NCBI GenBank assembly: GCA_004794655.1
Contig: SMMW01000617.1
Location: 14,321,501 to 14,385,500, forward strand
Origin: Marisa cornuarietis
Taxonomy: Eukaryota; Mollusca; Gastropoda; Architaenioglossa; Ampullariidae
Length of the DNA: 64,000 bases
Direction: 5' to 3'
The translations under genes and the position numbers were made by a program. Below the pieces are notes generated by a model. The model was not told the origin of the DNA and ran no database searches. It saw only the letters and a list, made by a program, of their open reading frames with translations. This document shows, piece by piece, positions 25,201 to 35,193 of this stretch. Each line of letters begins with the position of its first letter. Position 1 is the stretch's first letter.

Positions 25201-28200
25201 TTTCTCGCAGTATATCTCTTCCCTTTTTAATAAAATCAATAAAATAGTTATGAGATACTAATATATTCACACAAGCATCTACACATTTGTCTGGGACCAG
25301 AGAAAAGAAAATCTGAGAGGCCATAATCTGCAGCTTTGCAAGTTTATGTGTGTGTAGGAATGCATGTGGGAAAACCTCTGTGCATATGTAAATTCTGAAA
25401 CAGACTCAGTAACAGCAAGAATAACATGACAAGAACACTCAGAGAGCAAACATTTCCAAACACTGTCCTGAAGAACACAAACTCACCAGCAAAGAATAAA
25501 AGTTTCTGATCAGAATGCCAACAATGCGGAGAAGACGCATGACAATAGGAAAGAAAGGTTTTTCAACAGGTGCAGGGGATGGTGGAGGGGGCAAGCCCTG
25601 GCGATACTTCAGGCTGGGTGAGAACAACTTGATTACCAGGGGACACACTTTCTCTTTCAGCAGGAAACTAAACTCTGGATGCTAAAAATAAAAAAATAAA
25701 AAATGAAGACAACTCTCACATAAGGAAGCATCAAGCTCATAATTTTTCTCAAGTTCATCAATAAATAATTAAATCATTAACACAATGCAAAAGCAGAGTC
25801 CTGAGAAGGCTTCTAACAAGACAGTTTTAATTCATAAATAGAAAGAGTTGTTACTGTTTGATGACAATAGCTTTAGCTTCATTACAGTTATGCATAGGCG
25901 AAATCTATATCACTAGAAATATAGAAGATTGTTTCCAAAGCAAACATCTGGCAAGTTATCTGCTAAAGAATATCCAGTAGGTTATATAGGTTCCAAAATT
26001 ATGATTTAGTCTCATCGTCTATAAATATACATGCATACTTGCATGTGTATGCCGACATCAAATCAGAAACAGAAAAAAAAGTGAAATAAGATTGAAAAAC
26101 CACATACAAGCTAAATCTAAGATAAGGTGTATTCTAGCATTTACCATGGAGAAAATGACTGGGTAAGATGTGAGAACAGACTCAAGCAACTCAAGACCGA
26201 ATGTGCGGGTCATTTCTGTCATTCCAGTCAGCCAAAATGGTTGGTCGGCATTGACCAGCTGGCATAAGTCCTGCATTGTTCAAACATCCAAAGTTATTAA
26301 CATAGCCACAAACTATGAATAAATAGTTACTACTTTTGTCTCTCTTTTCTTATTAACATCAGTTCCAAATGTAGAGTTTTCTGAACATAAGCCACTATAT
26401 TTCAAAGAGGATGAAAGAGTTACTGGGACACAGTGTCAAACATTAGCTGAATGAATTATGACGGCCCATCTGTTACGGAAAATGATACATCTGGGGACTG
26501 GGAAGACTGCACCCTTTAACAGTCAAGATGTGTGAGGAATCGTTTTTTCACTAACAGTTGGCAAGCCAGTCCAAGAAAAACATGGACTGAACTTAATTGA
26601 TGGAGCATATTGCAAGTAATATTATCACATGCTCATTCACATGTGAATGCTTATATCACTGCAAAGATGACCCCTCATCTTTGTAGGCGCTTAATACAAA
26701 TTCAAGGTCTCATGACCTACTGGCTATAAGGATAGTGAGTTTCAAGGGTTTCATGGCACAGCTTGTGGAAGGCAATGGGCAGCTTTCTCCTTCTACCTCC
26801 CCTGTTAATGCATGATGGGAAAGGTCTGGCTGAGACTTAAGCTGGCAACATTTTGCTTCTAATTCGAGCACACTAAATACTACGAAGTGTACCTCCACAC
26901 ACACAGTTTAAGCTAGGTGCTATGATAGATTCGCATTTACCAGCTTTCATAGTAACTGAAAAAATGTACATCATTTCAGAAAGTGTGGCGGGTGGGCATT
27001 ATTTGTTTGATCCTCCAAATTTGGTAAGTATATTCTTCTTATCTCCAGGAAGGCTGTAAGCTGTGTTTAGTTGGTGTATGTTGCTCACAGAGATAAAGAG
27101 GGAGTTAAAAACCAAGAGTGGAGTGGGGAGTCAACTTTTTCTCCTTCACTAGAAGTGGGCCATGGTGTCTCTTGCCTCCTCTTTTCCTTTGGCCTGACCT
27201 ACACAAATGCACTGTGCACTAATATCTACTAGAGAGTCGAGTCATCCAGTTGTTACTGCTATAAAGATAAATAATGCAGAACAAACCTGAAAAAGCAGGT
27301 AGGCATCTCCAGCACAAGGCTTCAGTGACTTGGGGGGACTTTTGCTGCCTGCTTTTAGCTCTTCAAAGTTCAATGGCTCAGAAGGCTCTGTAAAAACAGA
27401 TAAAACACACACTCTGCAGACTACAGTCATTAAAAAAATAAAACTCATCACTTCCTGTAGCTCATGTATATTTGCACAGAGGACACCATACCCTGTGAAG
27501 CACAAAAATCAGGGTATCTAAGAATTTGTGCTATACTTCCTTTCTGGATTGCTTCAAGACTGGCACAAATGACTATGAAAAGGTATTTCAAGAGTCAGTT
27601 TTTGTCGCTGTAGAGGTATGTAGGACTTGTATTGAAATTAATTTAAAAGATTTGTCATTAAAAAACACTTTTACTAAGGCACCATCTGAATCTCTCATAA
27701 TGTTTTATCAACTGTTAAAAATTTCAGCATTTATTTTCCAGTCATTATTTCCTTTTTCACAATAGGAAATGAATTAATCTGCATGTTTTAGACATTATCC
27801 AGGTTTCTGACCTGTGGTGGGAATTTTGTCTTCGGCAACAACTCGATCAAGGATTGCACTGACAAGCTGTTTAATTGTTGCAGCTGCAGTATTAATAGTC
27901 GTGCTGTCTTTGGTAAAATGCAGTCGGAAGCACAGCACAAGGGCCTGAAAAAAATAGAAACCATGTAACATCCAGATAAGTGAACTCTAGCAGATTCTAA
28001 AAATCATCTGTAACATAAAGTTGTTATATCTGATCAAAACATAAAGTTGTTATATCAGATCATAACAGATGCAAGTTCATCTAAAACATAAAGTTATTTT
28101 ATCAGGTCATAATAGATACATCTCTTCCTCATCATGTCTTATTCTTCTTTCCTACATTGCTATCTTTCTACTGTTGTGATGACTTTCACTTCAGCAGTCT

Positions 28201-31200
28201 CTTCTACCCACTCTTTCAATCTCTCTCTTTCTCTCTCTCTCTCTCCCCCCCCCCACTCTTTCAGACATCAGACATGCACACACACACACATACATACAAT
28301 ATCATTCTTATACCTTCTCGGTCTGTGTCTCTGTCCACTTTACATTCACTGTTCCAACACAAACATGCTTATGTACAGGGATACAGACAGCTTAGTGATT
28401 AGATTTGTAATGACCTAACTGGAAGGTGCACACTCTAACTAGTTTGATACCCACAGTTTTCCCCAGGTAAACCAGCTGTGAAATGGATCTCCTACTCCTT
28501 ACAGGATCTTAGAAGGTGAAGTGGCAAGGAGGAGATTAGCATTGCCCTCACCAAATGCTAGCCTCATGCTAAGTGGTGTCTCTAATACCTCACTATAAAA
28601 TGCTATCCCACAGTTAAGTGACATCTCTTACACATCACTTAATGCTGCTTCCATGTTCAGTGACATCTCTAACATCTCCCTAAATGCTAGCCCCACGTTA
28701 AGTAGCATCTCTACCCCTATCATTCCACAACAAGATATGGTCATGGGAGACTAGCTTTACCTTTTTAAACAAGCGCCTTTAGTAGCTGCACGTGCAAGGA
28801 CACGGCTCAAACCTGCTAAAACAACTATAAATGATAGACCTACCTTGGCCAGAGCATCATGCTGCACCACTGAGTTGGTGGTCAGCAGTAAGATTGCTGT
28901 TTGAAGCAGCTTCAGCTCTTCCAAGCCGCTCTCCATGAGTGACCAAAGCATGTTGATAATGCGTTCTGCTGCAGACTGCATGTTACAGACATAAATTCAA
29001 ACAGTGTTTCATTGCAGACAATAACATCATATCTAAAAATGCACCATGGCAAACATTCTACTCATTCTATTTAATGACAACATATTAAAATAATAACTTA
29101 AAGTATTAACAACTAATAAAATAAAATAATAATAAATAAAAATAATACATAGTGACAGCTAAGGAGAAAATATTTAAACTATCACTAATGGGTATGTAAA
29201 AGAAAAAGTTCAACTACCACTGAAGTCTATTTGCAGTCATAATCATGCATACATATAAGAGCTAATCTTGACACTGGCAAATGTATTCTCTAGAGATGAC
29301 ATAATAACACTATCATTGCTACTAATATATTCCTGTAGCCCTACCATGGGACTCTTCCTTTTTTCTTCATTTGCTACGTATAGAGCATATATGGCATGCA
29401 AAATACTACTCACACATGCTCGCAAGAAATCAAAATGTATTCTTTCAATGCCCAAAACCTTACTGTAGAAATTGCTTCATAGGAGACGAGTCTCTGGACA
29501 CAGGTGAGACAGACCTGGAGCAGCTTGGGATTTTTCGTCTCACATCCCAGCACAAATGGTTGAACTATCTCAGAACTGGCTGGCACTAAGCCTGCAATCA
29601 TTGTCATTTAACATTTAGCAAATCTGCATGGTAAAGATTAGACCAAAACTAAAACTCCAGGACAGAAAAATAAACCTTTTTTTTCAATAGCTTTATCAGT
29701 CACTGCAAGAAGTAATACCTTGCACATACATGTTTTGTATATATATATATGTGTGTGCTTGTGATACTCTGATAGTGAAGAGAATGTCCTTAATATTCAA
29801 GCCTCTTCTTTTTCTATTAGATTTAGACCCATATTTCAGATCATCAGTGTGATGTTCCATTGTTAATGCAGTACCAAAAATGTTAACAGTTAAATCTGTG
29901 ATGATAATTTTTAAGCCTTCAATATTTCTAGTTATTCTAATTAAACAAGAGAATACACAATGAAATAAATGTAAAATAATGTGAAATTAAAATGAACAGA
30001 ATTAAAGTGGCCTAGCGGAAAAGATTTATTTTACCATCATCAGATAAATTTGTACACATATTAAGTGTTCTCAGTCCGTACCTGCAATTACGTTCCCCTC
30101 ATGCTTAGCAGAAATAGTGCGCAATTTTAGCTGAATCATCTCTGCAGACTGCAGAAAGAAAATAAATACAAATTAGTTAATTTTGCAAAGACTGACTAAA
30201 TACAGAAATGTATAACGGTCAACAAAACTGACTAGTTAAATAAACAACAATTATAAAAATTAATAAAATCTGCATTTGTAAAGCACATTTCTCCATGTGG
30301 ATGTGAGCTCAAAAGACTACAAACAAACCGACAGTAGACTATACAAGAAACATAAAACCATCAGCAAACGGATAACACCAAGACAAACATGAACTAAGTG
30401 AATGGATGAAAATGAAGAACTGAGGAGTAAGTGGAGCTGTACCCTTCATTATGCAAAATATTTCTTAAAGATATGGGTTTTGAGGCTGAATTTTTGAAAC
30501 CTTTGAATCCAGACACAGCTTAAAGAAAAAGGGGCAGAGAATTCCAAATGGTGGGGTCTGAGGAGAAGAAGCATCTGCTGAATTTTTCCCGTCTCATTTG
30601 GTGTGTGGTACAGAGAGAAGAGCAACACAAGCACACCGGAAAGACCAGCTCAGGTTGTAAGGCATCAGTAGTTCAGGTATGTTGGCACAAGGCCATGAAG
30701 ACAATGGAAACACAGTGTGCCCAGCTTGCAATCGATGCATCCTTAAACTTGCCAGTGAAGCTCTCAGGAGAAGTAGTGTAACAAGGTCTGTTTTTTGTCA
30801 ACAGAAGATAATATAATTGAAATAATTTTTAGCTCTCTAAAGTTTGTGCAGCATGCAATTTGGGAAATTGACAAGTAGAGAGTTGTAGTTATCCAGCTGG
30901 AACCAGACACAAAACCATACATGATAGCAAGGGTCAGGTGTGACTGATCGTGCGAAGCACAAGGAAGATGGAATTACAGACTGCACTGACTTGAGATTCC
31001 AAGAAATAATGAAACAGCACATCTGCAAGCTATTATTAAGTAAAGATAAACACAAAACAGCATGAAGAAATATTGGTGATATCCCCAACGTATAATAACT
31101 GTTCTATGTAGGTATTATACAGTGGAATATTAAGAGGCAACCAAGGAGACCTTAAATGGTGGAGAAAAAGTATGTTGTTTAAGCATATGGTACTTATTCA

Positions 31201-31962
31201 GCATTATAGATAAACAATAAATTAATTAAATTAGTGAATTAATAACAATAACATTTTTCTAATACAAAACAACATGCATTCTTATCCTCACATTCAAACA
31301 TTATCCTCACATTCAAGCATGCATGTGCACACACACACACATCTATATTTATATGCATATACTCCTGCATGTTCTTGGTATGTGACACCTGTTCAAAAGG
31401 CTGGCAATCAAAGGTTATCTCCTGTTTCTTCCCCAAGCATTCTACCCTCATAGTGCGAAATTACTTCTAGGCGAAGCCCTTTCCAATCAAACCAACCAAC
31501 CAACCAATTAACTGCATGCATGTATATACCATTCACATACATGAAAATCCACATTTTTAAAAGAAACGATATTGCAGCTTTAGAAATTTTAGATCATTTA
31601 AGAGACATTTGACCCTGCATGAAATCTTGAAGAGCAAGCACACCCCTTTAATTTTAGTCAAATTATTGTGGCCAACTATACTTTCACTTAAACCTGCATA
31701 TGATTAAAGAGATAAGCTATGCAGACTTAATACGTTTTGTTAGTGCAATAACTACACTCTTTTCTAGGTTCTTCACTTGACATCTTCCAATAACACATCC
31801 ACCAATATTTTATATTCATTACTATCAACAACGTGCAACAACTACCTCTTTTACTTCGGGGTGTTTTCTCTTGCTCTCTGTGGACAACAATCGAAGATCA
31901 TTTTGCAGACTATCCAGAAGCTTCTTAGCTGCCTCCGGGCTAGCCTTTATTCCTGCTGCCAT
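13237..31962 (-). CDS. MON2: MON2 homologue, N-terminal 793 residues (3' half outside window)
   Basis: MON2 is a large scaffold related to the non-catalytic parts of Sec7-type Arf exchange factors; with DOP1 it acts in trans-Golgi/endosome traffic. Coding exons in transcript order: 31962-31846, 30148-30082, 29591-29464, 28975-28844, 27944-27812, 27387-27287, 26270-26145, 25681-25487, 25067-24943, 24577-24450, 21753-21600, 21188-20965, 20756-20675, 20075-19897, 18798-18662, 18423-18319, 14364-14207, 13324-13237. Phases agree at every junction and the sum is exactly 793 codons. Recognisable blocks include [20 protein letters not shown] (N-terminal DCB region), [101 protein letters not shown] and [14 protein letters not shown]. 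The start follows GACATGG. The last exon corresponds to about residue 790 of ~1,700 in vertebrate MON2. I found no later exon down to position 1. Introns hold retrotransposons but the exons look intact. Confidence 0.93.
13904..14150 (+). mobile_element. tRNA-derived SINE family S, copy 1
   Basis: AGCCAAGTGGTTAGAGAAGC (A-box-like) and GCCGGTTTAATACCCAC (B-box-like) precede CTTTTCCCAGTTGACCCCAC. The same order recurs at 28,384. It lies in the MON2 intron between exons 14,207-14,364 and 13,237-13,324. Confidence 0.5.
14757..17860 (-). mobile_element. CR1-like non-LTR retrotransposon, internally deleted, in a MON2 intron
   Basis: The minus strand gives, in order, an endonuclease segment ([37 protein letters not shown]), a linker, the start of reverse transcriptase (NYRPVSIL near 15,785), then directly FFADNTQ at ~15,745, the [12 protein letters not shown] motif and the C-terminal [31 protein letters not shown] and [15 protein letters not shown]. 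The jump from RPVSIL to FFAD removes much of the reverse-transcriptase palm. Several frameshifts are present. It fills most of the 3.9-kb intron between exons 18,319-18,423 and 14,207-14,364, in the same orientation as MON2. The 5' boundary is approximate. Confidence 0.85.
18478..18570 (+). repeat. 49-base tandem duplication in a MON2 intron
   Basis: CTATCAGGTTTCCTATTTAT followed by ACAAGTAAACAAAATACAT recurs as CTATCAGGTTACCTGTATAT followed by ACAAGTAAGCAAAATACAT. It lies ~55 bases upstream (in the transcript) of the exon 18,319-18,423 acceptor. Confidence 0.7.
19050..19355 (-). repeat. interspersed repeat D, copy 2
   Basis: Reverse complement of the 4,800-5,095 repeat: GCGGTATCCCAGCCAAAGCC, GCATTACAAACA, TCTTCTGCCGGATGACATTC and TTTGGCACTGATGTAAAGTC. 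It lies in the MON2 intron between exons 19,897-20,075 and 18,662-18,798. Confidence 0.65.
19690..19880 (-). repeat. CR1 3'-tail-related short repeat, copy 2
   Basis: Starts with (AAT)n and continues GGAGCATGCTCTCAGCGCTT, ACATGGACAGCATACAAAGG and GAATAAACAACAGCTCTGAT. It ends 17 bases before the MON2 exon 19,897-20,075 and so forms the intron flank at that donor. Confidence 0.65.
22365..22725 (+). repeat. ~230-base tandem duplication beside the L1/Tx1-like element
   Basis: TTTTGTATACTTTTGCACAT ... AAGACAATAGTGGTACATTC ... CACTAAGTTCTCTGGAGCA at 22,378-22,497 recurs as TTTCGTATACTTTTACACCT ... AAGACAATAGTGGTTCATGC ... AACTAAGTTCTCTGGAGCA at 22,604-22,722. Confidence 0.65.
22729..24337 (+). 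mobile_element. L1/Tx1-like retrotransposon 3' half in a MON2 intron
   Basis: The plus strand encodes [73 protein letters not shown] and a C-terminal zinc-knuckle [18 protein letters not shown] (C-x2-C-x8-H-x4-C), stopping at 24,335. This matches the post-palm part of L1/Tx1-type ORF2. Frameshifts near 22,880, 23,140 and 23,450 make it inactive. It is antisense to MON2, between exons 24,450-24,577 and 21,600-21,753. Confidence 0.85.
28000..28115 (+). repeat. ~35-48-base tandem repeat in MON2 intron 4
   Basis: Three units of ACATAAAGTTGTTATATCAG type followed by ATCATAACAGATGCAAG-like text. It lies within the intron between exons 28,844-28,975 and 27,812-27,944. Confidence 0.6.
28384..28545 (+). 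mobile_element. tRNA-derived SINE family S, copy 2
   Basis: AGCTTAGTGATTAGATTTG, GGTGCACACTCTAACTAGTT, TGATACCCAC and TTTTCCCCAGGTAAACCAGC match copy 1 in order. It is followed directly by a ~60-base tandem repeat (28,555-28,720). Confidence 0.5.
28555..28720 (+). repeat. ~60-base tandem repeat downstream of a SINE
   Basis: Three to four degenerate units on the plan AATGCTAGCCTCATGCTAAG followed by TGGTGTCTCTAATACC: compare AATGCTATCCCACAGTTAAG, AATGCTGCTTCCATGTTCAG and AATGCTAGCCCCACGTTAAG. Confidence 0.65.
30280..31050 (-). mobile_element. probable LINE 3' remnant in MON2 intron 1
   Basis: An ~770-base block whose plus-strand text (GGCAGAGAATTCCAAATGG, GTAGTTATCCAGCTGGAACC) parallels the antisense 3' region of CR1-type elements such as 14,757-17,860 (GGCAGAGCATTCCACAGC). 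No frame survives. The assignment rests on weak similarity and position. Confidence 0.35.
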
Positions 31963-32351
31963 GTCGTCTGCTCTAAGTATGGTCAGAAACACTATGCACA
32001 ATGTGTTGTCTGTACTTTCCTTCGTGTGTCAATGATGAATGTATATCTACTCAAGAACCACAGCTGTAACCAAACGGAAATGTTTCTATTATATCAAAGT
32101 CATTTTCTAACACAATGTTCCCTGTAACACGGCATTCAAACATTCACTCAAACAGACTTTTTATGACGACCACACTAAAAATAGCACTGTAGCCAGTGGC
32201 TTTAGTAATCCGAACAAACGATAGGTGAATTACATAATGAACTAATGAGTATTCGTGTATTTAAAGAAAACATACCAAAAATAAGTCTAGGACAACCGAG
32301 AAAATTACTGTTTCGCGAAATGATCTCGATCAGCAGCTACAGCCCATAGGA

Positions 32352-32364
32352 GGCCGCCATTTTG
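32352..32364 (-). promoter_or_regulatory. YY1-type core promoter motif of MON2
   Basis: On the minus strand, in the direction of MON2, this reads CAAAATGGCGGCC, close to the YY1 initiator motif AAnATGGCGGC typical of broadly expressed TATA-less genes. It lies about 390 bases upstream of the MON2 start codon. A GTATGT donor near 32,275 and an acceptor ending about 31,973, just before AGCAGACGACATGG, could define a short 5' UTR intron. The motif is seen; its use is inferred. Confidence 0.5.
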
Positions 32365-32849
32365 AGTACGACGACAAATCTTCAGAAGGGACATAACTCT
32401 ACGTTTGTTTTCATCAGGGGAGACGCCTGTATCCAACCAGGAACCTTAATTCAATACCTTTAGTAAATTGGTTTTTAAAAGCTTTCCCTTTTTTTAATAC
32501 TGGAGCACAAGGTACCCAGATAGTAGGCTACTTTGAATTTCAGAGCACCAAAAATTCACAACAGTCTATACTGATGACATGAACTTGAAAAAGAAAATAC
32601 TATAAAACGATCTAGGACTAATTATTACTCCCCCTATCACTTTTACAGTCGAGAAAAGCCTCGGTAGCGGAGCGGTTTAGCGCTGTGATAATAGATCCAT
32701 AACACGAAATCACTAGAAAGAACAGTTAACGTCAAAACCGTCTATATATGCATTTTATGTATTTTTACACACCACCTTTATATATATACTTTCGGTTTCA
32801 CATGCAGCTCCTGCTGCATCACAAAGAAGTATAACGAAACATACTTTAT

Positions 32850-33060
32850 AATAATAATAATAATAGTGAAGATTTGTATAGCTCATATTCACACTCACAG
32901 AGAGCATGCTCTTAGCGCTTTAAACGGGGAAGAGACGTGGACTAAGTAGATACAGAACAAAGGGGACGAAAGAAAACGACAGTACTGACGACGAAACAGA
33001 AAACAAAAGGCATCAAGTAACAGGAACAGAGAAATATAGTGATTCTGCCAAGAAAGATGG
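32850..33060 (-). repeat. extreme 3' fragment of the CR1-like family at 48,330
   Basis: From (AAT)n on, the sequence is nearly identical to the reverse complement of 49,725-49,930 (AGAGAGCATGCTCTTAGCGC, GAAAACGACAGTACTGACGA, GGCATCAAGTAACAGGAACA). It is therefore a ~200-base 5'-truncated copy of the same family. It lies ~490 bases upstream of the MON2 promoter motif and is followed by the (TG)n tract at 33,113. Confidence 0.8.
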
Positions 33061-33109
33061 GAATATGGAGGGGAATACGGCTAATTAATATATCGATCGC
33101 GCGTCCACT

Positions 33110-33112
<3 letters not shown>

Positions 33113-33194
<82 letters not shown>
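33113..33194 (+). repeat. (TG)n microsatellite
   Basis: About 40 TG units with one GA interruption, in the MON2-protease intergenic region next to the CR1 tail fragment. Confidence 0.95.
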
Positions 33195-33961
33195 ACCCAC
33201 GCTTTATTTTGTATTTTCGCTTGCTTTTTTATTCTTATGGTTTGGCTGGCTGGTTTTTTTTTCTTTAAAATGTAAAATGATCTGGACATCAATCACAAGA
33301 GAAGAAAAGTACTTAATTTAACAGCCTCTAAAAACAGCCCGCATTCCTGGATGGAGAAGTACGTGCTATAATTATACTTCTTTGCAATATGCAATAGTAA
33401 CCACTGGAAGCATTTACAAGTGTACAAGTCTCCGGATTATTATTTACATTATTATTTCCAGATGTATTTTTACACACTTTTAGAATTATTTTACTTGTAA
33501 TTATAGTAGTATGGGGTATGGCAGGCACAGACACAGGTACACACACGCATTGCACACACACACACAGGGATAGAAAGGTAGGTGACATACCTTGTGACCG
33601 AAAGAGAGTGGGAGGGGGTTGGGGAAAACCACTGGCCGAATGGCGACCCGGCCGAAGGAGAGCGGAAGGGGGTCGCCTAGTAACAAGGACAGGGCTTCTA
33701 GAAAAGTCGGGTATGAGGGGGATAAGAGCGTGAGAGAGGGAGAAGAGAAGGGAGTCGAACGGAGAGAAGAGAGGTGGTCGCATCGCCCCACCAAGTTGTT
33801 AGAGCTTTCGCCTAGTCAGACCTATCCTCTGACACAATAGTAAACCGGACTCAACCCACGACGGTGTTGTCTTAATCATTGTGGTGAGACTGAGCAAGTG
33901 AACCTCGTCCCACCCTGTTACATAATTATTGTTGTGATGCTTGGCATGCTGATCAGAGATC

Positions 33962-34236
33962 GTATTCATGAAGCGAGGGTAAGTCGATCGTTGACCTAGG
34001 TGTATAACAGGGAAAAAAAATCTTTCGTCCGTAATTAGGAAGTACTGGCCAGACCTCGTGGATGTTGTTTTATGTTACGTTACCCTAGGGGATCTTTGAC
34101 ACTGATTCATAAGTATGGTCCCAAGGGTAAAGCAAAATTCGTGGAGTCAGGGCGCTGCTTCAGAATTACGGAGACAATTAAAAAGTTTGATTTTGATTAC
34201 CCCTGTGCAAAGACCTATACCTTCGCTTCATGAATA
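33962..34236 (+). mobile_element. miniature inverted-repeat element, family B, copy 2
   Basis: 275 bases with ends GTATTCATGAAGCGAGGGT and ACCTTCGCTTCATGAATA, inverted repeats, flanked by direct AGATC at 33,957-33,961 and 34,237-34,241. The 5-base duplication supports transposition. It sits in the intergenic region between MON2 and the protease. Confidence 0.75.
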
Positions 34237-34241
34237 AGATC

Positions 34242-35040
34242 CCAGTACATTATCAGCTATCCTGACAACACTACAAGATCTGTGTTGTAGCTTTTTAAAA
34301 CCGTGGAACCATACTGGAAACTGGATGTTACTTATGAGCCAGTCAGTACGCACTAAATATTTCTGTACAAAGTCATATCAAAGCAAAACCAACTACAGAT
34401 AAAATTCGCGATGTTGTGATGATCAAACTGATGACCCCCGATATCCGGTGGCTCAGCCTTTTAATAGACCGTCAGACTTCGTGACCCTCTCCTGAGATCC
34501 CCACCAAAGGATGCTGACTGAACGACAGTTGGTGTGCCAACACCGGATGCAAGAGGCTGCTGTTCACGGAACATAATTACGACCTCTGACCTGGTCCAGA
34601 TGTTGTGTTAACCTTCTTGCTGTTACTCAAGCACGGGATGCTGTGTGAAGACGGCTAACTCTGAGCTCATTTTAATTTGACCCTTAGATAAGTAAAAATA
34701 TTCCAGTACAACTCCAAGCAATGTTCTGTTAACATCTAGTGCCAATGGAGTTGTTTTTTCCCTTAGGAGAAAATATAACGCTGAGAAGGTCAATAGTTAA
34801 TGCCATTGTCGCAGGAATTGTAAATGTGGAGGAACTGTATTGCTTGTGTTTGTATATTTCTTGAGTGCACGCCAGAAGTGCATCCATGAGTAAAGCATGA
34901 GTTTGTGCGGGTGTGAAGTGGGATGAGCGTGCATGCATGAGAGCGCGTGTAGATTATTGCAACACGTGTCGCTGAACCAGATAAGAAAGTTCACCCAACT
35001 TTAATGAGTCTTAATGATCTGCTTTCAATGTAGTAGCCCT
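34242..35040. other. intergenic region upstream of the protease
   Basis: No gene, repeat or clear regulatory element recognised apart from the TATA box just beyond its right end. Confidence 0.5.
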
Positions 35041-35045
35041 ATGTG

Positions 35046-35053
35046 TATAAAAT
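35046..35053 (+). promoter_or_regulatory. TATA box of the protease gene
   Basis: TATAAAAT lies 148 bases upstream of the chosen start codon at 35,194, so transcription would begin near 35,075 with a ~120-base leader. An in-frame ATG at 35,101 would add 31 residues ahead of the signal peptide; 35,194 (AACATGG) has the better context and is directly followed by the hydrophobic segment, so it was preferred. Confidence 0.45.
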
Positions 35054-35193
35054 CTGAAGTCCCACAGTGACAATAATATCCCCATTTTTCTCTACAACAG
35101 ATGCTTGAAAAGAGACCGGAAATATACATACTAAGGGGCTGTTCCGGCTTCAGCGGCATCCATTCTAAGGTTCTCTCGTTTCGCACGACAAAC

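Noticed and set aside
33501..33840. Several overlapping frames in the GC-rich block
   Set aside because: Open in many frames because of composition; no similarity and no splice-site support.
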